DNA of 64,000 bases from Halichondria panicea (lineage: Eukaryota; Porifera; Demospongiae; Suberitida; Halichondriidae), in assembly GCF_963675165.1 (NCBI RefSeq), contig NC_087378.1:6708573-6772572 (forward strand). The letters run 5' to 3'. A program made the position numbers and the translations under genes. Numbering within the stretch: position 1 is the stretch's first letter; the number at the start of each line of letters is the position of its first letter. Below the pieces are notes generated by a model. That model saw only the letters and a program-made list of their open reading frames with translations, was not told where the DNA came from and did not search any database. Of this stretch, positions 48,221-59,149 are shown one piece after another.

Positions 48221-48490
48221 TGTTATTATAACTTATGGCCATGTGGATATTGCACGTGGCCTGGAATGAGCATGTTTTGTTGGTTTATGTGCGTGTACAA
48301 GAGCTGAGTTCTTATCATTTTCAAACTAGGCGCCATTTTGTTCGCAATGATTTTACTTCCGGCCTGCTACTTTCCTTTTATACCGCAGCGGAGGCTGCAT
48401 GATCGCGATTGCTTGCAACGAACGCGTACTGTTTATAAACGCGACATTCTCGTTTAATTATTATTACAAGATCAGAGAAGAGTAATAGAA
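48221..48490. promoter_or_regulatory. Right terminus and divergent promoter region toward FKBP12
   Basis: Holds the minus-strand TATA box (48374-48382), the minus-strand ATGGCG motif (48331-48336) and the leader of the Cys-rich gene. Only 108 bp separate the TATA end from the FKBP12 start at 48491, so FKBP12 regulation must lie in or beside the element terminus. Confidence 0.5.
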
Positions 48491-49255
48491 ATGGGAGTTG
48501 ATGTTGAAAGCTTATCGCCAGGAGATGGTTTGTTGCTTGCTCTTGTTCACAGCTGATTACATCCTCTTTCTTTCATTGTAGGCAAAACCTTTCCCCAGAA
48601 AGGACAAACCGTAGTAGTGCACTACACAGGTAGAGTTTGCTGACTTTTATATTGTGTCTGGAGGTTGTGCTAATTGTCTTTACTACTTGTCTTTACTACT
48701 CTGTGGGAAATCCCCTTTTGTTCAATCACTATCTCCACTTAAGAATTCTTAACGCTTTCCTATGTGTGCTCCCTTTATCGCTAGAATCATAATGTACTCA
48801 GTATTGTTGTTCCCTACAAGGAGGTGAGTGCAAACGTCCTTTGTCAACTCTCCGTTATCCGAGCACGTCTTCTTGTTTTTCGTCGAGTCCTGTAATTACC
48901 TAATCATTCACACTAGCATTACTGCAGGCACTCTAACAAGCGGCAAGAAGTTTGACTCGTCTCGGGATCGCGGCCGTCCTTTCAAGTTTTCTATTGGTAA
49001 AGGTCAGGTGATTCGTGGCTGGGACGAAGGAGTCGCTCAAATGAGTGTAGGAGAGAAGGCCAAACTCACCTGCTCACCTGACTATGCCTATGGAGAAAAA
49101 GGACACCCAGGAGTATATCCTAACATGTTAATATGTAATTATAGCACTTCATATTTGAATAACAGTGTTGAATTTTGTGTTTTTCTTGACTAAGAGCTAC
49201 TATTCCTCCTAATGCTACCCTGATCTTTGATGTGGAGCTCATTGGACTAGAGTAA
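48491..49255 (+). CDS. FKBP1A: FKBP12 peptidyl-prolyl isomerase (4 exons; last intron is AT-AC type)
   Basis: Cytosolic prolyl isomerase, target of FK506/rapamycin, partner of calcium channels and TGF-beta receptors. Exons: 48491-48527, 48582-48629, 48928-49114, 49201-49255; in frame to 108 residues, the same length as human FKBP12. All core motifs are present: [64 protein letters not shown] and [17 protein letters not shown]. The junction HPGV-IPPN is obtained only if intron 3 starts with AT and ends with AC (49115-49200), with U12-type signals. Short compact gene right beside the inverted-repeat element. Confidence 0.97.
49115..49200 (+). other. U12-type AT-AC intron in FKBP12
   Basis: The donor is /ATATCCTAAC (U12 consensus RTATCCTT), the branch region ttttcttgac has its adenosine at 49189, 11 nt before the intron end, and the intron ends in ...GCTAC/. 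No GT-AG alternative keeps the conserved HPGVIPP frame. Length 86 nt. Confidence 0.9.
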
Positions 49256-49698
49256 AAGAAGAGAAATATGAATATTGAACTAGAGGACAGTACATAATTA
49301 TTATGTTCGTAGTGTACTGACGTTGTATTCTGTTTTTTTATGAGAATTGTATGATTCGGGGTAACTTGAAATGAGATGAAATTCAAAATTTTTTATACCC
49401 CTGCATTCAATGTGGTGCTGCTTATTGAGCGCATGCTCAGTAGAGCAGGCCACGTGTACCTGCATGCTGGATGAACTGAAAAGTAAAAGCTTGCTGAAAC
49501 ACATCGCTAAAGATTGTACGTCCAGGGGTGCCTACAGAGTGAAGGGCATTTGAAAAATAGTTGATGACTTGAGAAGACAGAAAACATCGCAAAGAAAGGT
49601 AGGTATAATAATTCAAATGGTCCACCCTGTCCAAATGATCCACCCCAAACTTAATTTAGTACTCCACCCTCTATAGGTTTGAGAGTATATTTATAGTA

Positions 49699-52600
49699 AT
49701 GGCAGCAGCTCAGTTGGCTGCTCTGAAGCAAGAGCCCCCCGACCTGTCTGAGCCCGGCCCCAGCTCTGATTACCTAGTGTTAGAGGAGAAGATCCTAGCG
49801 TTGTGCGCTGAACACCCAAAGGGGATCACTGATGAGATGCTCGCCAACGATCAACCTAACGTACACACTGAGCTGAGGATGAAGGCACTACAGCGATTAC
49901 TCTCACAGGCATGTAGTGAGTGTCCACTTTCCTACTCCCCTAATTTAGTGGTATGTCTATTTCATATGTAAATGTAATTACAGTGAGTGTGTAATTCAAT
50001 TATGTGTCCTCTCAATTAGTTTTGTTTGCTTACCTTGTAGCTCTTTAACCAGTTAACATGGTTTGCCAAATGCTTATAATTAGTAATTCATTTTACGGGA
50101 CTAGAGGTGCCCATTTCCCAACCAATTAAATAATGAAAGGGTAGTTTAGTGTGTACTTCACATGTGGGTACACCCCTCAGACAGTAAGCTGTGTGGTTAA
50201 CTGAAGCCTGCTTCTAATCAAGGCCCTGACACATGTTGGGCACACACTTGTAAGAGTATACTTAATTATTATTAAATTTTTTTCCGAGCAGGGTAAGGTG
50301 GACCTCTTAAAGCAGGGCACTACTCTGATGTACAGAGCAAGGTCCTCCTCTAGCCAAAGGTAGGCGTGGTACGTGGAGGTGGGACTGTACTTTAACCTCC
50401 CCGATCCATAATGATCTTCATTGCCCTCGTAATTGTAATGTTACTGTAGTATTATTTTGCTTGTACGGTATTTTACACAATGAAAGAGATATTATATGAG
50501 TGTTTACATTGCCATTTGCTTGGTCTCCATCTTCTATTTTGCCAGGTTTGCTGTTGGTAAAGGTGTCTGTGTTGCTTAGCAATAATTATGCCTCGAGGCG
50601 TAACCGCACGAGGGATATGGTAAAGCTGACTGTGTGTGTGTCTGTATGTTCCAGCTGTAACTGCTCAACGGTTGCAATGCAATGAAAACTAACAGCTTCT
50701 ATAGGCTTCTAGCCACGTTCTCTTGGATTTTGGTTCGTGGATTAGCAAACTAAAGCTTCTTTCTCGAGTTATGGCTAGTTTGACTCACGTTGAAGGCTGT
50801 TGCAGTCTCTTCAGAATCTTTCATAGCATCATCTGTTTGCACAAACTTTCTATTCAAGTTAGCCTTGCACTAAAGCGCTAGCTTTTTGTTAGCTACAATA
50901 GTCAAAAAATATCTGTTAAAACAGCTAGCTAGCAGTAGCCATTTGTGAAATTGATCTCTTTGGACACACCCTTTAATTATTCCTGGATGTAATGCGCATG
51001 CGCGCTCATTCCCCACGTGTGAGAAAGTAATATCCAAGATCCTCCTGGCAGAATCATCTTTGTCTTGACGGCCTGGTAAGCCACAAAACACTACCATATA
51101 ACAATATAGATAACAATAAATTATGCATGTACACAGGTCTTTTCTTCTCAATAGATATTATATCACTGAACTAATCCTGGAAGAATCAATTTTCTTTTTT
51201 CTTGAGGTTCTGGTAAGCCACGTAATACAATAAATAGCAACAATAGATGCATGTAAATAAGTCTTTTCTTCTCAGCGAGTTTATATAGATAAGCTAACTT
51301 TAATGTAAAATTCATTAAAGAAACTACTATAACACTAATACTTTTTCAGCGAAAGCATAACATGGCGAGAGGCATTAGCAAGCGCACGCTTTCAACACTC
51401 GTTAGAGGTAGCATCCCCTTACCAAAACGTGTCCACATCTAGTTTGTTCATCCCCAATTTATTTAAGACTTTATTTGCAAAGGTTCGATATCTCATTTCT
51501 ATGTTCCTTGCGCGTTAGTTCGGTGACCGATTTCCTCTGGCTTAGTAAGGTTGTGTGGCTGTGTTGCTTAGCAATAATTAGAGGTAGCCAAAACGTGTCC
51601 ACAGCTAGTTTGTTCATGGTTCGATATCTCATTTCTATGTTCCTTGCGTGTTAGTTCGGCTGACCGATTTCCTCTGGCCTAGTAAGGTTGTGTGGTTTTG
51701 TGGCTGGAAACTAGCAAAGCTGTAATACTTGGTCACAGGTAGTAATGTATAAGTTGACATGGAAACTGTCTTGTTCCTTAGTTGCTAGAAGCAAATTTCC
51801 TAATCTGTATATACAATGTAGGGGAATGTAATTGTGAGGCTTCCTTGTACTGTTTTGGTGGAGCTGATAACAGGTTCATTATAGCACTTCTGTCTGGTCA
51901 GTTGTTACTGTACCTAACAGCCACATGTTGACAAGTGCATTGTGTGTAGATGCTCTGATAATCTTTACAAAGCTGACCAGGTCATTGTGTGAAGATTACC
52001 ACAACTTATATAACATTTTTACAAGGCATTGTCTAACTATATACACAGTTTAAGCTCATTGTCTAACCATGTGCTTCCTCTCTCTCATGCTGTGCAGCAA
52101 GACGAAAGGTTTCGAAAAAGAAGAACGACTTGTGTATCAGATCATCGAAGACTCTAGTAACAAGGGGATCTGGGTTCGAGATATTCGTATCAAGTGCAAC
52201 CTACTGCAGACTCAACTCATGAGAATACTCCGTAGCCTGGAGAGTCGAAAGCTTATCAAATCAGTCAAGTCGGTCCAAGCCAGCAAGCGCAAGGTGTACA
52301 TGCTGTACGAACTCTCACCAGACGAGTCTGTCACTGGTGGAGCGTGGTACAGCGATCAAGACTTTGAAAGTGAATTCGTGAAGGTGCTGAATCAGCAATG
52401 TCACAAGTTCCTCAAGCAAAAGGTGCTACTCATATGTACGTGACCTTTGATGCCTCTTTTATCAGCAAATATCTTGATGGGTGGATCGAGCCTTGCGCTA
52501 AGAGGGTCCATTAGCTGTTGACCACTTGTTGTTTCTTCCTGTGTGTGTGTGGTCTAGGTGGCATGTGCCAGTGCTTTGTGTGTGCTTCCCTGTGGTTGGA

Positions 52601-54906
52601 GCTCTAGTCTATACGCCATAATTGATTGAAGCTATAGTCCATAGTAGCCAATATTGATTGAGGTCTTTGTTTCTCATTGCTCAATAGCATGCAATACTTA
52701 TAATTATAGTATGATATCATTTCCCGTATGATGATGTTACTATTGTGTAAAAATTGAAGTCATTTTGTGTTGAGCAAATCCACCTTCTCTCACCTATTGT
52801 GTAAGTCGTTCTCTATTTGCTAAATCCACTCTCCCTCACCTGATCACTCCTCCCTCAGGCGTTCAAGGCTCAGTCGGACCACAAGGACCCAATCTCACGC
52901 AAGAGTGCATCGTATTCCACTACCGCAGAGGTGTGCAAGTTCATCACTGAGCTGGGCATCAGCAAGGTAGGCCAGACTATACCACCTCCTGCAAGTCTTA
53001 CAGTATGGAAGTAATCGTCCATTGAATAGCTACTTGCAGTAATTCCATAGAGCTGTCGTATATTAAACCCATCCCGTCAGTAGTCAATTTTACTGAATTC
53101 CGTTCAGTCAAAATGTCCTTAAAAATTCCATTTATGCTGTATTTTGAACTCATTGCTTTTGCAGTCAATTATCTTGAACTTTCATTGCCCTAAAAGTTAA
53201 AAGTGTGCACCCTTCATTTTCCACAGGTGAGCCTAACCACAGGCAACATTGAGACCATTCTCAACACTCTACTCTACGATGGCCTGGCAGAGTTCACGCT
53301 CGTGTCTTCAGGGCAAGAAGGGGAGGGGCTGCAGAGGATCTATCGTGCCGTCAATCCCCTCATCGCAAACACGGGGTACAGTAGAGTTCCCTGTGGAGTG
53401 TGTCCAGTAAGTCCGTATTTACCACCCGGTCCTTCATTAGCTACCTCTCTGAGAGTGAATCATCGTCCACTCTCAGTATATTCGTAGCTTATTAATACTG
53501 GAATGTATTATAGCTTTCAAACCTAGGAAACCCATGTAGAGATAATACAAATGACTGGTAGCCTTGTAGTCTAGTGTATGTGTATTAAGTGGTAGACCCC
53601 TTCTTGTGGATTCAATAGGCTTTGATTGAATTACCTCTTAATAGGCAATTGGTTTGCATTGTGCCATGAGTTATTGCCTCTATAGATGGTGGGTTTTTCT
53701 GTTCATTCAAAACTCTTGTGCTCTCTCTCATATTAAACAGCACCTGTGTTATGGGATGGTTATTGTGCTCCAGGGGAGAGCATTAGAGGATATAAACAAT
53801 GTTCCCCCTCCTTCCCATTCTTGGTTTGTGTACCTATATCATGGTGGTTGGGCTCAGTGGCTACTTGATCATTTCAAACTGGCTGAGTGAATATACAAAT
53901 CTTTGTGGCCAGGCTGGTTATCAATTATCAATAGAGTGGCCTTGGGTTGTATGCTCTAGTAAATTTTGGTCAATGTCAAGTTGTAATTGCTCTTCAGTTG
54001 GTTGCTAAAGTTGTGCCTTTGGTTAGAGTTGCTAGGAGTTCTCTTTGCTGTGAGCTTTTGCAATAGTTGATGTCACCTTCTGGTGTGCTTATCTGAACAG
54101 GTTGTGGTTCCCCTCAATAGAAGAGTGACCATAAGTTGGGAATGGGAATATGGCTTCATATGGTAGATTACTGATTATCAGAGTCATTACTTGCATTCTG
54201 GCTGAGGTCAGTATCTCAATGGAGCCCTTTGTGATTTCTCATGTACTCTCCAAGCCCACAAAGGTTATACACTATTACTGTACCCTTACATATGCTCTTA
54301 TAGGTTACAAGTTATTACAGTACCCTCACACACCATCTTGTACTCCCTCACAGGTTACACACCATTACAGTACCCTCACACACCATCTTGTACTCCCTCG
54401 TAGGTTACACACCATTACAGTACCCTCACACATCATCTTGTACTCCCTCGTAGGTTACACACCATTACAGTACCCTCACACACCATCTTGTACTCCCTAC
54501 ACACCATTACAGTACCCTCACACACCATCTTGTACTCCCTACACACCATTACAGTACCCTCACGTATATCCTATACTCCCTCACAAGTTTCACACCATTA
54601 CAGCACCCTCACACACCACCCTGTACTCCCTCACTTACACACACCTCAACAGTACCCTCACACACCATCTTGTACTCCCTCACTTACACACACCTCAACA
54701 GTACCCTCATGTACATCCTGTACTCCCTCACTTACAAACCAACAGTACCCTCACACACCATCTTGTACTCCCTCACAAATTTCACACCATTACAGTACCC
54801 TCACACACCACCCTGTACTCCCTCACAGGTCATCACTCAGTGCTGTGTGGGTGGAGCCATCTCCCCGTCCAAGTGTGCGTACATGAAGGACTGGTTGATT
54901 TTCTGA
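49699..54906 (+). CDS. POLR3F: RNA polymerase III subunit RPC6/RPC39 (6 exons)
   Basis: Winged-helix subunit of the Pol III initiation heterotrimer that contacts TFIIIB. Exons: 49699-49908, 50292-50359, 52098-52422, 52859-52966, 53227-53406, 54829-54906; in frame to 322 residues (human 316). Winged helices are evident: LEEKILALCAEHPKGITDEML, EERLVYQIIEDSSNKGIWVRDIRIKCNL, LRSLESRKLIKSVKSV, and SVTGGAWYSDQDFESEFVKVLNQQC, nearly identical to vertebrates. The C-terminus has the conserved Cys set (PCGVCP, QCC, SKC) that binds a 4Fe-4S cluster in this family, ending CAYMKDWLIF. Exon 1 appears to end at a GC donor (CAG/GCATGT). Intron 5 ends in a minisatellite. Confidence 0.97.
50588..50975. mobile_element. 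MITE-like element, family E, diverged copy in POLR3F intron 2
   Basis: The left end ATGCCTCGAGGCG and the interior (ggcttctagccacgttctcttggatttt, ttagccttgcactaaagcgctagc) match the family E body. The right inverted end is not found; the boundary given is approximate. Confidence 0.55.
51396..51715. repeat. Direct tandem duplication in POLR3F intron 2
   Basis: Two copies of a ~140-180 bp unit (gttagaggtagc...aaaacgtgtccaca...tagtttgttcat...ggttcgatatctcatttcta...gaccgatttcctctggc), separated by gtgttgcttagcaataatta, a 20-mer that also occurs at 50569 just before the family E copy. Confidence 0.8.
54261..54828. repeat. Minisatellite (~45-50 bp unit) containing repeated 3' splice-site sequence, POLR3F intron 5
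   Basis: Ten or more tandem units of about 30-50 bp, consensus tactccctcacaggttacac then accattacagtaccctcac and acaccatcttg. The last unit ends ctgtactccctcacag/GT and is itself the acceptor of exon 6. Earlier units repeat this pyrimidine-cag/gt pattern, so the array is a series of near-copies of the real splice site. Confidence 0.9.
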
Positions 54907-57694
54907 TATTGTCAATTCATATACTCTCTCCTCTTCCTTGCTACAATCACATGCTGGTAAAGATAATTCAATTTTGAGTATACAAGCCAAGTGTATGCAT
55001 TGTGTTGATTCTGGAGTTACTCGTTGGTTTTATAGTGAGCTATATGTAATTATTTAACTCCCTATCTTGTGTAGCTGAAATATAAAAATGATTCTGCTTG
55101 TAGCAGTAATAAATTACAGGATTGTTTTAAATTATGGAATTAAGTAGCTCAAGTTGCTCGTTTGTTTTTTACTGAGCTGAGTAACTCTTCACGTCTCTAT
55201 TTTGTGTTCTGAAATGTAACAATGATGCTACTTGTAGCATTAATAATACAGGATTGTTTTAATTCACAAGTGTTACCAATTCACAAGTGTTACCCTCCCA
55301 AGAACTCTTGCCTTAGCTACACACTGTGCACATTTAGTGACTTGACCCTATGCCACTGGTACTTTGTCAACTATCAAACCACTATCTGTCTATCTACATA
55401 CAGTGCAGATGCCTATACTGATACCAATGAGACAATTAAGTTTGTATGTCTTCCTTGCTTTGGTTTTGGAGCTTTTACTGAAGTCATTTTGTGTGTACAT
55501 CCCCTCCTCTCTCTCTCTCCCCTACCCCCCCCCCCCCAACAGTACTTTTATATGTAGTGTAGTACATATACTTATACATTGTTTGATACATACACTGCTT
55601 GTTTGTGTGTGTGCGCCAGTGTGTAGCAGCTATGATTTGCTGGTGTTAACTCTTGTGCAGTGTGCCTACCATATGCCTGGGGGTAAGGTGTAAAACTGAG
55701 TAAAGCATTCCTGAGCAGCTGTTCTGATCAGAGACTAGAAATGTGACCTTTATCTGTTTTACTGTGTAGCCAGACATGTGTGACTGTTCATTTACACATC
55801 AGCTGTTTCCAAAGAAGCCATCACTGTTGCTCTTGGTTAGCCTAGAGGCAATCTCCTCACCAATCTACTATGTCATTTCTATGGAAGGGAATGTCAGGAG
55901 AGACCCCTTGATGCAAAAGTAGGCTTCCTAATAACATATCACTATGTTAATTATTATGGAACCAATTGACTGTGTGAAGGTAGTTTCTATTCCTTTGGAA
56001 TTCCTGTGTACAGAGGTGCTGATGGAGTTCCATACTCACTTGCATTCTGTGATTTTTGGAGCATTTTTATGACCTTTGGAGCATTGGTGTCACTTGTGGC
56101 GCATTGACATGTTCTAGCTGTACAATTTAGCACATTTTTATGTTTTAACTGATCAAGCTAACCGTTTTAATTAGGTAATCATGCAGTCTTAATTAAGTTG
56201 CCTTTTTCTACTACTCAAAAAAGTATTGGTGGCAAGCGTACTCTCCTGCTATCCCAACTTTATCCCACCAGCTGTAGCTTAAGTTTAATTTGTTTATTCC
56301 CTAGTGTTTCATGTTCAGTGTCCCACCCTAACTAGCTTAGCCTTCTGTTTCACTGGGTCACCTTCAAAGTTGCCCACTAAAGCCTTCACTATACAATCTC
56401 TGGAAGGAAGTATGCAGTTACATTGCATTCAAGGATCCTTTATGGTGGTTTCTAAAACTAGTGGACCCCCATCCACCTGCACTTGTGGTAATGAGTAAGC
56501 ATGTATCTCCTAATCTTGTCTTTCTGTCCTGTCAGAATTCTCAGACTTGTTGTGAAGTGATAGGCACTATGTGTGAACTAGACCATTCTCTGCAGGTGGT
56601 ACCTGCTTTTTGCCCACTCTTATCCCTGTCTTTGTGTTTCTCAATTTTGAGGTGGTAGCTGAACCTGCTTTTTGCCCACTCCATCCCTGTCTTTGTGTTT
56701 CTCAATTTCGCTTTAATTGTATTGCACAATATTTTTACAAAGCACTACAGCTGTGATTTAATTAAACATGCTGTCTTGTAATCTATCAATGATTTTGATC
56801 ATACAATAAATTTTAGACAATGAAAAACTGCAGTCAAATTAAGTTCCCTCCCAAAACCACCTGTTTGGCAAACTTGGGGGGTTAGAGTGGTGTTACAGCT
56901 TTCAAGTGAATCTGGGTCCTCCATGGAGGGTAAGTCCCTGAGCCCTTGCAGTGTAGTTTGCATTGAGCCCACTCAGTTACTTGTTCTGGTGAAGTGAATT
57001 ATTTTACTACTGCACTTGGTAGTTGTGGTGCCTCACAATGGACCTGTGTGTGTATTGGATGTGCTCTTCCTGCCAGCTTTTACATATTTATGTTACATAA
57101 TGTTGGTAATACCCTGCAGGAGTGCAATGGTATATATATATATAATGCAAAGTTCTTTGCATCCCATTATGGCTGCATTGTCCTAGACAGTGGGTGGGTG
57201 CACGTCTCTGAGGGGGCTGTATGACAGTCATTTGTTGGCTTGCTACCAAAGTCATTCACTTTTGTTTATTTTCTCCCTTGCAGGTGCTGTTGGAGGTGTG
57301 CTCACTCCAGAATTCGTCGAACACTAGAATGAACTCAATTTTAACTGGACATTGCATTTGATTTTTAATTTATACTCTACATATAAATTGACACTGTCAC
57401 AAATTGCGTTAACAAAGTTTTTGTTAATATAAATAATTCAATACGAGGACAAAATTATACAAAGCAAAAACATTTGAGTTGGAAGATAAATGATTTGAGT
57501 TGAGGAAAAAGTGGTTTAGACAACCATAAATGATACACGAGACAAACAATCACTAAACAACAAGGGACAAAGGTTGGAAAATTACAAGTGAATATTTGCA
57601 GCACAAAAAGTGTAGTCACTTATTCGAAAAACATTTAAGCTTCAAAAAGTGTTCAAAAAGAAAGAAAAGTTAAAATTGACTCCTAAAATGTTCC
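54907..57694. other. 2.8 kb region with no recognised gene
   Basis: Holds the POLR3F and MYC 3'UTRs. I see a diverged ~120 bp tandem duplication (about 55011-55133 and 55137-55264), a ~60 bp tandem duplication (ctttttgcccactc...tttgtgtttctcaattt at about 56608-56709), a poly(C) run near 55530 and a (TA)n at 57132. A possible terminal exon (cttgcag at 57278-57284, then AVGGVLTPEFVEH-stop) has no visible partner exons. Open frames here resemble nothing I know. Confidence 0.5.
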
Positions 57695-59149
57695 TCAACA
57701 GCGAACAGGCATAGCCTTGAGGAAGGCCAGTCTTTGCCTGAGGCGTGCTTCACGCTTTCTTTCTTTCTCTAGCTCTTGTTCCATTGCGTTACCCTCTAGC
57801 TGGATACGGCGGATATAGTCAGCCGCCTTCCTCAAAATAGTAACCTTGGGTGCTCGTTGGTTGTCCTCTAGTTCTGGCACCTGCTCCCTCAGGATTTGGA
57901 AACTATACTTGAGGTCGTTTCGTCGCTTTCTTTCGAGGATGTTGTGTGAGGCTCTTCGATGTTCATCGTCCGATTCTGTACCATCTCCCACACTCGAGCC
58001 TCCCACACTTGAGCAGTTTGAGTTGATCCTTTGAAGTTTTTTGACACTGTATTTGCGCTTCTTTGGAGAGGAGGGTACGGGAGAGGTCTGTCGGGAACAA
58101 GGGGCTGAGATTGAGAATTGTCGTTTTCTGGTGGCCATGCGTGTGGGTACACGTTCAGTCACCGTGACTACATCGATCTCCTCATCTGCAAGTGGGGAGA
58201 CAAAAAACTTGTTTACTTTGCTTTTTACTACTGCATTGCCTAACAAGGAGTGTTAGCAGAAAAGGTCACCCACAAAGGAACATGTGCATGGACAATAAAG
58301 TGACCTCACAATGCATGTGTAATCCTATGGTTAGTGCTCTTGTAACTTACAGGAAACCTATATGCAAATTGTGGTAGCCTAGGTTACAAGGAGCCACTTA
58401 GTTGGGTGCCAACATTATAGCAACATACCTGATTCTGAGGACATGGCCTGGGGATGTCTGCTCCCCTCACTCTGCACACTGCTAGTGTTAGACCTCGGCT
58501 TGGGTGTCGCTTTAGTACCTTCTTTGTCAGTCACAATGGTGTAGGTGGGGAAGATGTCGCACGGGCTGATACACTCTGATTGGACATCGTCAGGCTCGTC
58601 GTTGATGTCATTACTACCACTCTCGGAACACGCTTCACTGTCTTCCGGCTCCTCCGCTTCCTTTGTCTGATCAGAGATTGGAGGAGGAGAGGGGGCAGGT
58701 GTGTACACACCGTTAACGTTCCCAATGATGCTCCTAGGTTCGTAAGCATGACTGTTCCACATGCAATCTTGTATGAGAAGTTCCACTCCGCGATCTGCAC
58801 ACACAAGCACATCGTCGGAAATTGGGCTGGTCCCAAAGGGTGTTTGACTGCTGGTAAAGCTACCGGTTACATCAAAATTTGGGATTTGGATTTGTTCGCA
58901 CTTAAGTATATGGTCAAGTAGAGCTTCTGCACGCTGGTCCTCGATACTGTTCTCCACTTGGTCCACGACATAAGAGAGACAAGGAGGAGAAGAGTCGATG
59001 TGTTCAGGGCTGAGGGGTGGTGTGGGGAGGGGGCCGGGAACAGATTGGAAGTTGGACATCACTAAGGCATGGACCTCTGAGTCTGCCAACAGGCTGGAGG
59101 TAACAACTGATACTTGGGTCAAATCTTGCATCTCAACTAAGGAAGCCAT
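57695..59149 (-). CDS. MYC: MYC proto-oncoprotein homologue, bHLH-leucine zipper (2 coding exons)
   Basis: Transcription factor that pairs with MAX on E-boxes to drive growth and proliferation. Coding exons 58429-59149 and 57695-58185 join to 403 residues; a 5'UTR exon ending at 59458 is suggested by a gtgaga donor and a cag acceptor two bases before the ATG. Myc box I is present with its phosphodegron LPTPPLSP (residues 41-48, equivalent to Thr58/Ser62), and Myc box II as LIQDCMW (125-131). An acidic stretch (EEPEDSEACSESGSND) follows. The C-terminus has RRASHNILERKRRNDLKYSF, loop, RAPKVTILRKAADYI and a leucine-zipper-like heptad region. The intron before the bHLH exon is at a position like the vertebrate exon 2/3 boundary. 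Confidence 0.94.

Larger units (their letters stand above)
44799..48382. mobile_element. Terminal-inverted-repeat element with two convergent genes (3.6 kb)
   Basis: The left end reads TATAAAAGGggcGTAGCAGGCC (44799-44820). The right end, on the opposite strand, reads TATAAAAGGaaaGTAGCAGGCC (48382-48361). Some 23 bp further in, both sides share AAAATGGCGnC...GTTTG at the same spacing, giving imperfect inverted repeats of about 65 bp. Inside lie a DDE-transposase-like gene (+) and a Cys-rich gene (-) that converge with 30 bp between stops. Both genes are intact through every splice site. The outer target duplication is not obvious. The alternative is that the shared ends are simply two similar host promoters. 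Confidence 0.6.

Noticed and set aside
54261-54828. Possible CRISPR-like array
   Set aside because: Eukaryotic context and head-to-tail imperfect units without distinct spacers; it is a minisatellite.
54150-54977. 275-residue frame rich in His/Thr/Pro/Leu
   Set aside because: Read through a tandem minisatellite inside POLR3F intron 5; no homology and period matches the repeat.
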